This document shows positions 13,733 to 22,744 of a DNA stretch of 64,000 nucleotides, piece after piece. How positions within the stretch are numbered: the first letter of the stretch is position 1; every line of letters starts with the position of its first letter. The notes under the pieces were generated by a model, which did no database searches, had not been told where the DNA came from, and worked only from the letters and a program-made list of their open reading frames with translations. Position numbers and translations under genes: made by a program. Origin of the DNA: Cyclobacteriaceae bacterium (lineage in GTDB: Bacteria; Bacteroidota; Bacteroidia; Cytophagales; Cyclobacteriaceae); NCBI GenBank assembly GCA_947458585.1, contig CANGYY010000009.1, positions 1 through 64,000 on the forward strand. The letters run 5' to 3'.

Positions 13733-14671
13733 ATGCCATTCCTACAACGCAAATTAGGTACAATAATTTTAGTTCTCGCCTCCTTTACGGGATTGTATGC
13801 CCAAGAAATTGACGGCAACAAGCTCCTACGACACTTGGAATACTTATCCTCCGATGCACTTGAGGGAAGAAAACCTTTGACTAAAGGCAGTAGTATGGCT
13901 CAAAAATACATATTGTCAGAACTTACATCCTTAGACTTGGTGGAGCCCCTGTATCCGGATTTTATCCAAAAATTTTCATTTGAAGACCGCCGCTCAAAAA
14001 AGATGGTGGTGGATGCAAGCAATATTGTGGCCTTCATTCCTGGAGCAGCCTCCAAAAAAGTAATCGTAGTTACTGCTCATTACGACCATGTGGGCATTGG
14101 AAGGGCAGATGCGTCAGGTGATTCCATCTACAACGGAGCAGATGACAATGCTTCGGGAACTGCAGCAATGTTGGTATTGGCCGAGTACTTCTCCAAAAAT
14201 CGTCCCCAGCATGGGATGCTCTTTGTGGGTTTGGACGCAGAAGAAATGGGACTTCAAGGAGCAAAAGCCTTGGTCAATGATTTTCCTTATCCGCTTGAGC
14301 AGATTGTATTGAATTTAAATATGGACATGCTTTCTCGAAGTGATGCCAAGGAGGTATATGTATCAGGAACCCATTATTATCCACAGTTTAAGGACATTCT
14401 TGAAAAAGTCCCTGGAGAAGCGGGTACCACGCTTCGCTTTGGCCACGATGTCCCAGGTACAGGAGCAGAGGATTGGACCAGGTCTTCTGATCACGGGGCA
14501 TTTTTCGAAAAGAAGGTCCCCCATCTGTATTTTGGGGTAGAGGACCATGCGGATTACCACCGGCCTAGTGATTCCTTTGCGGGAATCCATCCAGAATTTT
14601 ACAAAGCGACTGTGAAGCTAATCTTGAGATCCTTACGCGCCTTGGATGAAAGCTTGCTGGAAAAGCAATAA
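13733..14671 (+). CDS. M28 family zinc aminopeptidase
   Basis: VTAHYDHVG, GADDNASGTAAML, GLDAEEMGLQGAK metal-binding motifs; signal peptide. Confidence 0.93.
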   Translation: MPFLQRKLGTIILVLASFTGLYAQEIDGNKLLRHLEYLSSDALEGRKPLTKGSSMAQKYILSELTSLDLVEPLYPDFIQKFSFEDRRSKKMVVDASNIVAFIPGAASKKVIVVTAHYDHVGIGRADASGDSIYNGADDNASGTAAMLVLAEYFSKNRPQHGMLFVGLDAEEMGLQGAKALVNDFPYPLEQIVLNLNMDMLSRSDAKEVYVSGTHYYPQFKDILEKVPGEAGTTLRFGHDVPGTGAEDWTRSSDHGAFFEKKVPHLYFGVEDHADYHRPSDSFAGIHPEFYKATVKLILRSLRALDESLLEKQ

Positions 14672-14966
14672 CCTTTACAGCCTAAACTCCGATCAAGGAC
14701 TACTAGAAATAGTGACTTTGGATGCTATTCGACACATCATGTTTGATGCAGAAAAACAAAAAAATGTACTTGTCCGAGAGCTCATGCATAGTCCTTCAGA
14801 AATCCTATTCTCTTCAGAAAATATGCAATCAACTATGGGAAAGTTTGAGAAATCCGGAGCCTGGAATCTTCCTGTAGTGGAAAATAATCAATATCAAGGC
14901 TTTGTATCTAAGGCAAAAATCTTCAATGCTTATCGCAAAAAATTACAGCGCCAAAAAGAAGAATAA
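14646..14966 (+). pseudogene. C-terminal CBS fragment of a CLC-type voltage-gated chloride channel
   Basis: QGLLEIVTLDAIRHIMFD...VRELMHSPSEILFSSENMQSTMGKFEKSGAWNLPVVENNQYQGFVSKAKIFNAYRKKL matches the CBS tail of Bacteroidota CLC channels. No membrane domain upstream; an M28 peptidase gene abuts it. Confidence 0.72.
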
Positions 14967-14999
14967 ACACCAATTTAAAATAAAATTTTGTGTTTGAAA

Positions 15000-15158
15000 T
15001 TATCCACTTTTGCCAACAGATTTAGACTTGACAATCATGTAGTTAGCAAAGATTATCCACAAAATCCATTAAATGAAAATAGATTTAACTCATTGATTTA
15101 CATTGTTTTATAGGTTTTTTTATTATGAATGTGGATAAATTATTGAAATTGTGGATAA
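15000..15158. promoter_or_regulatory. Cluster of DnaA-box-like 9-mers
   Basis: TTATCCACT 15000-15008 (+), TTATCCACA 15053-15061 (+), TGTGGATAA 15130-15138 and 15150-15158 (TTATCCACA on -), in AT-rich non-coding DNA. Confidence 0.75.
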
Positions 15159-15240
15159 ATTTTTCTTGCATTTTTTAATCTGCTTTAATTTTGTATTTAA
15201 GGGCATTTTTTAAAATTTATTCAGCAAGAAATCGCCCAAT

Positions 15241-15254
15241 AAATACGCGTATTT
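15241..15254. repeat. Perfect 14-bp palindrome AAATACGCGTATTT
   Basis: Read directly; 80-90 bp from the DnaA-box-like cluster. Confidence 0.8.
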
Positions 15255-15321
15255 TACGACTAATTATAGACCCAAATTAAAATTAAATTTGGCAACCGGC
15301 CTACCGAAGGGTGAAGTGGGC

Positions 15322-15368
15322 AGAAAAAAACCTAGACAAGAATCTTCTCGAAATCCTCAACTAGGTTT
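15322..15368 (-). terminator. Probable terminator for mtgA (long-loop hairpin)
   Basis: AAACCTAG 15328-15335 pairs with CTAGGTTT 15361-15368; on the minus strand followed by a T-run. Confidence 0.5.
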
Positions 15369-15397
15369 AATCACATTTTAACAACTAATCTTCAAAT

Positions 15398-16096
15398 TTA
15401 TTTTCCAAAGCCAGTTGGCGGAAGGTTACTCATCTGCCGCATGATCCAGCTTTTCCGACCTTGGATATAGGAAGTCGGCCTAGCTGGACTCCAGCGTCTC
15501 GGGTTGGGCAATACCGCTGCTATTAATGCTGCCTGTCCCTTAGAAATTGAGGAAGCATCCTTATCAAAAAAGGTTTGGGATGCTGCCTCAATTCCATAAA
15601 TCCCATCACCCATTTCAATCACATTGAGGTACACTTCCATGATTCGTTCTTTGGGCCAGATTAACTCTACCAAGACGGTGAAATAGGCTTCTAGCCCTTT
15701 TCGAACATAGCTTCTTGAGGGCCATAAAAACACGTTCTTCACAGTCTGTTGTGTGATCGTACTTGCTCCTTTGATTTGCTTGCCTTTTTTATTGTTTTCC
15801 CAGGCTTCTTCCATTGCTTCCAAATCAAATCCATGGTGATCCATGAATTTTTGATCTTCGGCTGCATACACTGCTTGTGGAGCATGGCTTGAGATCTCCG
15901 AAATTGGGACCCAATCCTTAACCAAACGTAAGTCTTTTTCTGGGTCCAGGCCTTGTTCCACCAATCGGATCACCATCAAGGGGGTGATGGGCACTGGCAC
16001 AAATCGATAAACAATGACTAGACCAATCGAAAGCCCAAAAAACCACAAAGCGGACTTCCAAATAAATTTTCCAATCCAACGAATAACTTTCATCAA
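15398..16096 (-). CDS. mtgA: Monofunctional biosynthetic peptidoglycan transglycosylase
   Basis: AAEDQKFMDHHGFDLEAMEEA, KGASTITQQTVKNVFLWPSRSYVRK, GT51 motifs. Confidence 0.94.
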   Translation of the reverse strand: MMKVIRWIGKFIWKSALWFFGLSIGLVIVYRFVPVPITPLMVIRLVEQGLDPEKDLRLVKDWVPISEISSHAPQAVYAAEDQKFMDHHGFDLEAMEEAWENNKKGKQIKGASTITQQTVKNVFLWPSRSYVRKGLEAYFTVLVELIWPKERIMEVYLNVIEMGDGIYGIEAASQTFFDKDASSISKGQAALIAAVLPNPRRWSPARPTSYIQGRKSWIMRQMSNLPPTGFGK

Positions 16097-16102
16097 CGAG
16101 AA

Positions 16103-16897
16103 TTAAAGGGTAACATTTGCTTGTACAAATTGGTAGAAAAAAATGGCATTTTCATCATTGCTCAATTTTTCTAAATCTTCCTGCATTTTTTTTACTGCAG
16201 AAGGTGTACTTACCCCCTCGGCTAGCAATGCAGGTGCCGCACTATTTAGTAACTCTTTCCAATAGTCCGCTACAAGTTTTCTTTTTTCGCCACTTCTGGC
16301 ATCTAGGTAAAATCCATCGAACCGGGTGGAGCAACTAGAAAATCCCACCTCCCTCATCAGATTTCCCAATTCAATCCCTACATCTGGATTACCTCCTATC
16401 TTCCGCTGAAAGTCGCTCATGACCTCAACATAATGCCGCAGATGGGAGTATCCTGGGGAAACATACAAACTTGAATTAAAAACTTCCGTCACATACAGGC
16501 GAGCACCTGGTTGAAGATGTTCTTTGAGCTTTATCAAAAGCTGAATCGGCGAAGGGACATGCTCCAAGGTCCAACACACAAAGGCGGCATCAAATCGCTC
16601 TCCTAGCTGAAGCGCAACACCATCCTGCTCCACAAAACGAACACGATCTCCAAATGATTCCAAGTTGATCCGTGCTTGAGCTAGCTGGACCGCAGAGGAA
16701 TCCACACAGGTAATTTGGAGGTTGGAAAATTTTTCTAACAAAATGCGCGTTTGGGCACCAACTCCACAGCCTACTTCTAGGAGATTTTTGCAATCCCTAA
16801 AATCCACCTCTTTGTAAACCATGGGTGCTAAAAACTCAGCCTGCACTCTCAAGCGCAACTGCTCTTCCGGATCAAAACCATGCACATAGTTTGCCAT
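16103..16897 (-). CDS. Class I SAM-dependent methyltransferase
   Basis: LLEVGCGVGAQTRILLEKF, FVCWTLEHVPSP. Confidence 0.88.
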   Translation of the reverse strand: MANYVHGFDPEEQLRLRVQAEFLAPMVYKEVDFRDCKNLLEVGCGVGAQTRILLEKFSNLQITCVDSSAVQLAQARINLESFGDRVRFVEQDGVALQLGERFDAAFVCWTLEHVPSPIQLLIKLKEHLQPGARLYVTEVFNSSLYVSPGYSHLRHYVEVMSDFQRKIGGNPDVGIELGNLMREVGFSSCSTRFDGFYLDARSGEKRKLVADYWKELLNSAAPALLAEGVSTPSAVKKMQEDLEKLSNDENAIFFYQFVQANVTL

Positions 16898-17023
16898 TGA
16901 TGAAAAGTAAAGTGGATTACAGGTACTAGAAAGGACGAAGATGAAACTTTTTTAAAGATTGAAAAATCCACGTCCTTACTTTTTCCTATTTTCGAATTCT
17001 ATATCTCTTAAACCTACCCTCCT

Positions 17024-17491
17024 ATGCCCCCTATTGCAATTGGCAGCTTTGAAGAATTTGAATCCTATCTCGGAAAAGAACTCGGCGCCTCCGCTTATTT
17101 TCAAATCACCCAAAAGCAGATCAATCAATTTGCCGAGGCAACCTTAGATCATCAATGGATTCATACGGATCCTGTCCGAGCCAAAGCGGAAGGGAGTTTT
17201 GGAAATACCATTGCCCATGGCTACCTCACATTGAGCATTGTACCCTACCTCTGGGAACAAATAGTACAGGTCAACAACCTCAAAATGATGATCAACTATG
17301 GGATTGAAAATCTCCGCTTTGCACAAGCAGTGACAGTAGATAGTGAAGTTCGCTTGGTGGCTTCCTTAAAAAATATCAACAATCTCCGAGGAACCATCAA
17401 GGCAGAGGTAGAGGTGAAATTGGAAATCAAGGATCAAAAAAAGCCTGCTTTTGCTGGACTACTGATCTTCTTGTACCACTTTAAGGATTAA
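17024..17491 (+). CDS. MaoC family dehydratase
   Basis: QINQFAEATLDHQWIHTDPVRA...GNTIAHGYLTLS hot-dog hydratase motif. Confidence 0.9.
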   Translation: MPPIAIGSFEEFESYLGKELGASAYFQITQKQINQFAEATLDHQWIHTDPVRAKAEGSFGNTIAHGYLTLSIVPYLWEQIVQVNNLKMMINYGIENLRFAQAVTVDSEVRLVASLKNINNLRGTIKAEVEVKLEIKDQKKPAFAGLLIFLYHFKD

Positions 17492-18217
17492 TCAGGAGGC
17501 AAGGAGGTCATTGATTACCGTGGCCGCACAGGCACAACCAAAAGCTGCTGGAAGAAATGACATGGTGCCATAAGCGGACTTTTTGAAATTTTTCCCATCG
17601 GTGAGCATAAGGCTTTCCTTAATGACCACCTCGGTGGAAAACACTGCTTTGAAACCCCCGTCAATATCCCTTCTTTTCAGTCGCTTCCGAAGCATCTTGG
17701 CCAACTTGCACTGGTGCGTGTCTGCAAAATCTACCACCTTGATTTGTGTGGGATCTACTTTTCCACCAGCGCCCATGGAACTAACCAAAGGGAATCCACG
17801 CTTTTTTGCGCCTTCTATGAGGTGCATTTTGGGTGTAAAGCTATCGATGCAATCCACCACATAGTCGTATTGATTGAGTTCTAGCAAGGCAGTCATCTCC
17901 GATGGATCCAAAAATTTCTTCACTGCCACTAGCTTCATTGCAGGATTAATGGCCAATAAGCGTTCCTCCATCCAGCCCGCTTTGGCCTGCCCTACATTGA
18001 GTTGGGTAGCAGGAAGCTGACGATTCACATTGGAAATATCCACCGTGTCTCCATCAATAATCGTCATTGCGCCGACTCCAGAACGGGCAATAAACTCTGC
18101 TGCAAAAGACCCTACACCCCCTAGTCCGACGACTAGCACGTGCTTTTTTGCCAATTTTTCAAGCCCTTCACGACCCACTATCAATTCGGTGCGACTCAAC
18201 CAGGCAAATTCATTCAT
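17492..18217 (-). CDS. tcdA: tRNA threonylcarbamoyladenosine dehydratase
   Basis: ThiF/E1-like fold: LVVGLGGVGSFAAEFIARSGVG, DGDTVDISNVNRQLPA. ATG at 18217 forms an ATGA overlap with the upstream gene. Confidence 0.9.
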   Translation of the reverse strand: MNEFAWLSRTELIVGREGLEKLAKKHVLVVGLGGVGSFAAEFIARSGVGAMTIIDGDTVDISNVNRQLPATQLNVGQAKAGWMEERLLAINPAMKLVAVKKFLDPSEMTALLELNQYDYVVDCIDSFTPKMHLIEGAKKRGFPLVSSMGAGGKVDPTQIKVVDFADTHQCKLAKMLRKRLKRRDIDGGFKAVFSTEVVIKESLMLTDGKNFKKSAYGTMSFLPAAFGCACAATVINDLLAS

Positions 18218-18861
18218 GAGATCTTTCTTTTGGAGATGGTATTCCAATTCGCAATCACCTGCTCGGCAAGCCTTGCTTCTGGAAGCTGTAAAATTAGGGA
18301 AGCTGCTTGATAAATTGATCCAATTTTCAACTCGGAATCGTCGGTTTCGAAAAACACTCGGTTAATCGGGCATGCTGCCAGCCATTTTGCTGCATTGCTT
18401 CCAGGATGAAGCAGCTGCCTCCCAAAGGAGAAAAATACAGGAAAGGGCAGCAGTTGGGTGGCTAACTCGGGCTTTTGATTCCAGCTATGCCAGATGATGC
18501 AAGGAGGATTCATTGCTGACTTCAGGTACTCGAGGAGTAGGTCATGGGACTTCACACAATGCAAAATCAACGGGATTCCCAATTCAGCGGCAGCCCTTGC
18601 TTGGGCATGAAAAGCAGCTTTTTGAAGGGAAATTTCAGGCCCCTTTAGCCGATCAAAACCTGCTTCCCCAATTGCCAAAACGCAAGGGTTCTGGTCTGCT
18701 TCCCGCTTGATTTTTTCAAAATGAGTCTCCCAGTTGGAATCCAACTCCCAAGGATGAATCCCTAGAGAAACGGCAACCTCTTCCGTCATGGTGGATTTCC
18801 CTACCTGGAGGATGGAATGGAGCTGCCCCTCGCGATGTGTGTGGATATCCCAACAATGCAT
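18214..18861 (-). CDS. TatD family metal-dependent hydrolase
   Basis: MHCWDIHTHREGQ, AIGEAGFDRLKG, PLILHCVKSHD, VFFETDDSE. Start at 18861 preferred over 18939. Confidence 0.87.
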   Translation of the reverse strand: MHCWDIHTHREGQLHSILQVGKSTMTEEVAVSLGIHPWELDSNWETHFEKIKREADQNPCVLAIGEAGFDRLKGPEISLQKAAFHAQARAAAELGIPLILHCVKSHDLLLEYLKSAMNPPCIIWHSWNQKPELATQLLPFPVFFSFGRQLLHPGSNAAKWLAACPINRVFFETDDSELKIGSIYQAASLILQLPEARLAEQVIANWNTISKRKIS

Positions 18862-18889
18862 TCCCGAAGGTCGAAAAAATAGTTTTGAG

Positions 18890-18927
18890 AAAAAATGCCC
18901 CCAACAAGTCCTACTTAATTGGGGGCA
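18890..18927 (-). terminator. Rho-independent terminator downstream of the outer-membrane protein gene
   Basis: TGCCCCCAA 18896-18904 / TTGGGGGCA 18919-18927, T-tract on the minus strand. Confidence 0.9.
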
Positions 18928-18949
18928 GGTACACATCAACTAACTAGTC

Positions 18950-21376
18950 TTAATCCAAGCGCTTTCGCTCTTCTGAACTTCCCGAATTCGAATTCACTCG
19001 GAAGCTTTGTCCTTTGGAAAAATTGTACCGCAGCGTGAATCGAACACTCTGGTCATTGCGGTATTGGCGAATTTGGGTATCGATAGGCCCAAAATCTATA
19101 GCCGCTCGAATCCAATAGGTTCGGAACAAGTCTCCCCCATTGATGGATAAGGAAAGTTTGTCCTTCATCAACGATTTTGTGATTCCAGCATCGACCCATC
19201 CAAATCCGCGAACCTCTCCCATCCCCCAAATCTGTGGACCAAGGTAAATCCCTACCAACTCCATCTTGAATCCTTTGGGTAAAGTAAAGTTATGCTGCGT
19301 TCGAACGATATAGGTTACTTGACTGATATCCAATACGTCTTTGCCAATGAGCGACTTGAATTTGTTGTAGTTTAGTTGAACCAAGTTGGAAGTGTTCCAC
19401 CATTTTGCCAATTCAACAGGTACCACGCCTTGGAAATTGATATTCTTGGTTTGGTCAAAATTTGCTGTGTATGCAGTAGTACTACGTGCTTCCTCGTCTT
19501 GCTCAAAGATTTGTTGAAACGCATCTTCAGTGACGCTGTAGCCAAGGGTAAACTGGTACACCCCTTTGATGACGTGGTCCATCTCAAAGTTTGTTGAATA
19601 CTGAGGTCTCAAACTTGGATTCCCCTTTTCTGTAGTCAGAGGATCAATGTAGTACACAAAGGGGTTAAGCAAGCGGTAATTGGGTCGCGTAATCCGGCGA
19701 TTCACGTTATAGACCACCTGGTAGGCATCGCTGATCTTGTGCTGCAAAAATACACTTGGAAAGAGGTTGGTGTATTCTTGCTTATTGACTTGGTTGAGTG
19801 TCTTGGAAGTTCCAGTCACGTCGGAATACTCCATTCTTAAGCCCGCCTGATAGGATAACTTGGGCGAAAAATCCCCTTTCAACGAACTATAGGCTGCCAA
19901 TACATTCTCTTGGTAGATAAAACGATTTGAGTTGGGATCGGGCTGAAGCGGTGCATCGCCATTGCCTCGGCTTAGGTCTAGGTTATTGTCCGACTCTACC
20001 CAGCTCCCCTTGAGGCCAGTCTCTAGCAATTTTCCTCCTTTCAAGGGTTGGATCCAATCCACCTTGGACGTAAAGATGGTGTAGTACATGTCATTGAGCG
20101 TCAACACACGGTCTTTACTTTGGGCCAACCCAGTTGAATAGGAATTATTCAACAAGGCATTGCTTCCCATATCCATCACCGTAAAATCTAGGTCGGCAGA
20201 AATCTTTCCCCCCAGGGTATCCAACTTGGCATCGTAATGCAGGTTGGTAAATAGTCTACTTCGCTGGTCCTCGGAATCATTGATTGAAGTGAAGCTCGTC
20301 CCGTTGGTCTGTCCAGGATTTGAAATTGAGGTTCCGGAGTTATTGAGGCCATTGCTAGAAGTGGTAGAAGCCTGAACGTTGATCCCCAAATTCTGAGTGG
20401 GTGTTAATTCGTAGTTGGCAGCGCCCGTAAAGGAAGGGGTATGGCTGCGCTCGACGATTCGAGAATCTTGCAAAAAGGTGGATTTGCCACCTTCCACTTG
20501 GAAATTCCTACCGATTTCCAAATCATTAATCTCTACATCCTCATTGTAGTTGATCGTTCCATTACTCGTCCACTTCCCTTTTTTGACATTAAGGGTAACC
20601 CCTGCATTGGGCGCCGCCTTTCCATTGTATCTACCTCCGATCATCACATTCCCAAATACCCCATCGACCGTGTTTTTCTTGAGTTGAATATTGATCACCC
20701 CAGCAGCACCCTCTGCATCAAAGCGTGCTGACGGGCTAGTCATCACTTCAATACTTTTAATGTTGTCCGCGGGCATGGAACGCAAAAAGCTAGTCAAATC
20801 GGCAACGCTCATGTACATCGGCCGATCGTTGATCATCACGGTCACGCCTGTTCTCCCATTCAGGTTGATACTCCCATCCGAGGTAATGAATACCCCCGGA
20901 GATCTTCCCAATACATCCAGCGCATTGGCCCCTTCCGCCATCACCGTGCCTTCTACATTGACGATGGTCTTATCCGGCTCGATGATGATTTGTGGACGTG
21001 AAGCCTTGACGGTGACCTCATCTAAGCCAGTTACTTCATCAGCAAGAATAATCTTCCCAAAATCTTTTTGTAGTCCAGCCTGAAGCTCAAACTCCCCGGA
21101 AGTGAAGGAGGTATACCCTAGCGAAGACACCACCAGTTTGACACGGGCGGTTTTTGTAGTAGCAATCGAAAAATTTCCTGCTTCATCGGTTACTGCACCT
21201 TCAAGAAGTACTCCTTCTGGGGAAAGTAGCGCCGCATTGGCATAGGGCACGGGCTCTCCTTTTTGGTTGGTAATGGTTCCGCGCAACAGGGCCGAGGAAT
21301 TGGGTTGAGCCGCAAGGGTACTCATTCCTAGCAGGTACACAAAAATCGCTAGGACTAAAAAGTGACGGGTCTTCAT
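18950..21376 (-). CDS. Outer-membrane beta-barrel protein, TonB-dependent receptor-like, with carboxypeptidase-regulatory-like domain
   Basis: Signal peptide, GTITNQKGEPVPYANAALL, plug domain (VLGRSPGVFITSDGSINLNGRTGVTVMINDRPM), C-terminal barrel. Confidence 0.9.
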   Translation of the reverse strand: MKTRHFLVLAIFVYLLGMSTLAAQPNSSALLRGTITNQKGEPVPYANAALLSPEGVLLEGAVTDEAGNFSIATTKTARVKLVVSSLGYTSFTSGEFELQAGLQKDFGKIILADEVTGLDEVTVKASRPQIIIEPDKTIVNVEGTVMAEGANALDVLGRSPGVFITSDGSINLNGRTGVTVMINDRPMYMSVADLTSFLRSMPADNIKSIEVMTSPSARFDAEGAAGVINIQLKKNTVDGVFGNVMIGGRYNGKAAPNAGVTLNVKKGKWTSNGTINYNEDVEINDLEIGRNFQVEGGKSTFLQDSRIVERSHTPSFTGAANYELTPTQNLGINVQASTTSSNGLNNSGTSISNPGQTNGTSFTSINDSEDQRSRLFTNLHYDAKLDTLGGKISADLDFTVMDMGSNALLNNSYSTGLAQSKDRVLTLNDMYYTIFTSKVDWIQPLKGGKLLETGLKGSWVESDNNLDLSRGNGDAPLQPDPNSNRFIYQENVLAAYSSLKGDFSPKLSYQAGLRMEYSDVTGTSKTLNQVNKQEYTNLFPSVFLQHKISDAYQVVYNVNRRITRPNYRLLNPFVYYIDPLTTEKGNPSLRPQYSTNFEMDHVIKGVYQFTLGYSVTEDAFQQIFEQDEEARSTTAYTANFDQTKNINFQGVVPVELAKWWNTSNLVQLNYNKFKSLIGKDVLDISQVTYIVRTQHNFTLPKGFKMELVGIYLGPQIWGMGEVRGFGWVDAGITKSLMKDKLSLSINGGDLFRTYWIRAAIDFGPIDTQIRQYRNDQSVRFTLRYNFSKGQSFRVNSNSGSSEERKRLD

Positions 21377-21534
21377 GAAGAAAATAGTTGGTTTAGTTTT
21401 CTAGTAGATGCAGAAAACCAAGAAAAGGATGTGCCAAGTATAAAAAAATGGGAAAAATAATCGCAAATCATGATTTTGAAGGTGGCAAATCCGCGCACTG
21501 TCTCATTTTCGAACAGTGATTTTTCAGAATGGAA

Positions 21535-21567
21535 CAAAAAAACTCCTGAAGATTGTCCTCAGGAGTT
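21535..21567 (-). terminator. Rho-independent terminator for sodB
   Basis: AACTCCTGA 21541-21549 / TCAGGAGTT 21559-21567, T-run on the minus strand. Confidence 0.88.
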
Positions 21568-21592
21568 CATTTATTGGGAATTAGGGATAAAC

Positions 21593-22198
21593 TTACTTCG
21601 CAGCAGCGTATCGCTTGCTTACGGCATCCCAGTTGACCACATTCCAGAAAGCGGCAATGTAGTCTGGGCGTCTATTTTGGTAGTGTAGGTAGTAGGCATG
21701 CTCCCACACATCCAAACCAAGGATAGGAGTACCTGGGCAATCGGATACATCCATCAAGGGATTGTCTTGATTAGGAGAGGAGCACACGCAAATCTCTTTC
21801 TTGGTATCGATACAAAGCCAAGCCCAGCCTGAGCCAAATCGAGTGGTTGCTGCCTTGTTAAAAGTCTCCTTGAAAGCATCAAAGGAGCCAAATTTGGCAT
21901 CAATAGCAGCAGCTAACTCCCCGGTAGGAAGGCCGCCGCCGTTTGGTGAAATGGTTTCCCAAAAAAGGCTATGGTTCCAATGACCACCTCCATTGTTCCG
22001 AACGGCAGTATTAGAGCCTGCCACTTTCATCAATTCTTCTAAAGACTTGCTTTCCAGATCGGTGCCTGCAATCGCAGCATTTAAGTTAGTCACATAAGCA
22101 TTGTGGTGCTTTCCATGGTGAATTTCCATGGTACGTGCATCGATGTGTGGTTCCAATGCATCAAGGGCATAGGGAAGGGCAGGAAGTTGAAAAGCCAT
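21593..22198 (-). CDS. sodB: Fe/Mn superoxide dismutase
   Basis: [50 protein letters not shown]. Confidence 0.95.
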   Translation of the reverse strand: MAFQLPALPYALDALEPHIDARTMEIHHGKHHNAYVTNLNAAIAGTDLESKSLEELMKVAGSNTAVRNNGGGHWNHSLFWETISPNGGGLPTGELAAAIDAKFGSFDAFKETFNKAATTRFGSGWAWLCIDTKKEICVCSSPNQDNPLMDVSDCPGTPILGLDVWEHAYYLHYQNRRPDYIAAFWNVVNWDAVSKRYAAAK

Positions 22199-22286
22199 AA
22201 GAGTAGGGTTTAATGAACGATAAAATTAAGGAGTTCTGATGATTATGTCCCTAAAACCAGCCTTTTCTTGAAAAAGTTCTGCTGGT

Positions 22287-22739
22287 TTATAAAGACTTTT
22301 TTCGAAGGCCTTGAAAAAAGTCTAAGAGCAACTGCTCTGATTCCTTCTCTAATAATCCTTCAGTCACTTTGGTTTTTGGGTGAAGCATTTGCGTATTGCA
22401 CTGCCGATAGCCTCGCTTGGGATCCTTGGCCCCGAGGTAGAGTTCTCCGAGCTGTGCCCAATAAAGCGCTCCCGCACACATGGGGCAAGGCTCCAGAGTG
22501 ACGTACAAGCGGCATTCATTCAGGTATTTTGCGCCAAGGTAGTTGGCCGCAGCTGTGATTGCCAACACCTCTGCATGGGCAGTGACATCATTCAGCTTTT
22601 CAGTTTGGTTATAGGCACGAGCAATAACCTTGTTTTTGGTGACGACCACCGCTCCCACAGGTACTTCACCTTCTTCAAAAGCAATTTTTGCCTGCTTGAA
22701 GGCTTCATTCATGAAGTACTCGTGCGTGTAAATTTCCAA
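22287..22739 (-). CDS. Nucleoside deaminase, TadA-like tRNA adenosine deaminase
   Basis: TAHAEVLAI, TLEPCPMCAGALYWAQL zinc deaminase motifs. Confidence 0.87.
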   Translation of the reverse strand: MEIYTHEYFMNEAFKQAKIAFEEGEVPVGAVVVTKNKVIARAYNQTEKLNDVTAHAEVLAITAAANYLGAKYLNECRLYVTLEPCPMCAGALYWAQLGELYLGAKDPKRGYRQCNTQMLHPKTKVTEGLLEKESEQLLLDFFQGLRKKSL

Positions 22740-22744
22740 AAGCC

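Noticed and set aside
15241-15300. Possible dif/XerCD recombination site near the DnaA boxes
   Set aside because: No adequate match to XerC/XerD half-site consensus could be aligned by eye.
14967-15397. Calling the DnaA-box cluster the chromosomal origin (oriC)
   Set aside because: Gene orientation converges on the region, no dnaA/dnaN is nearby, and no skew could be computed. Kept only as a DnaA-box-like cluster.
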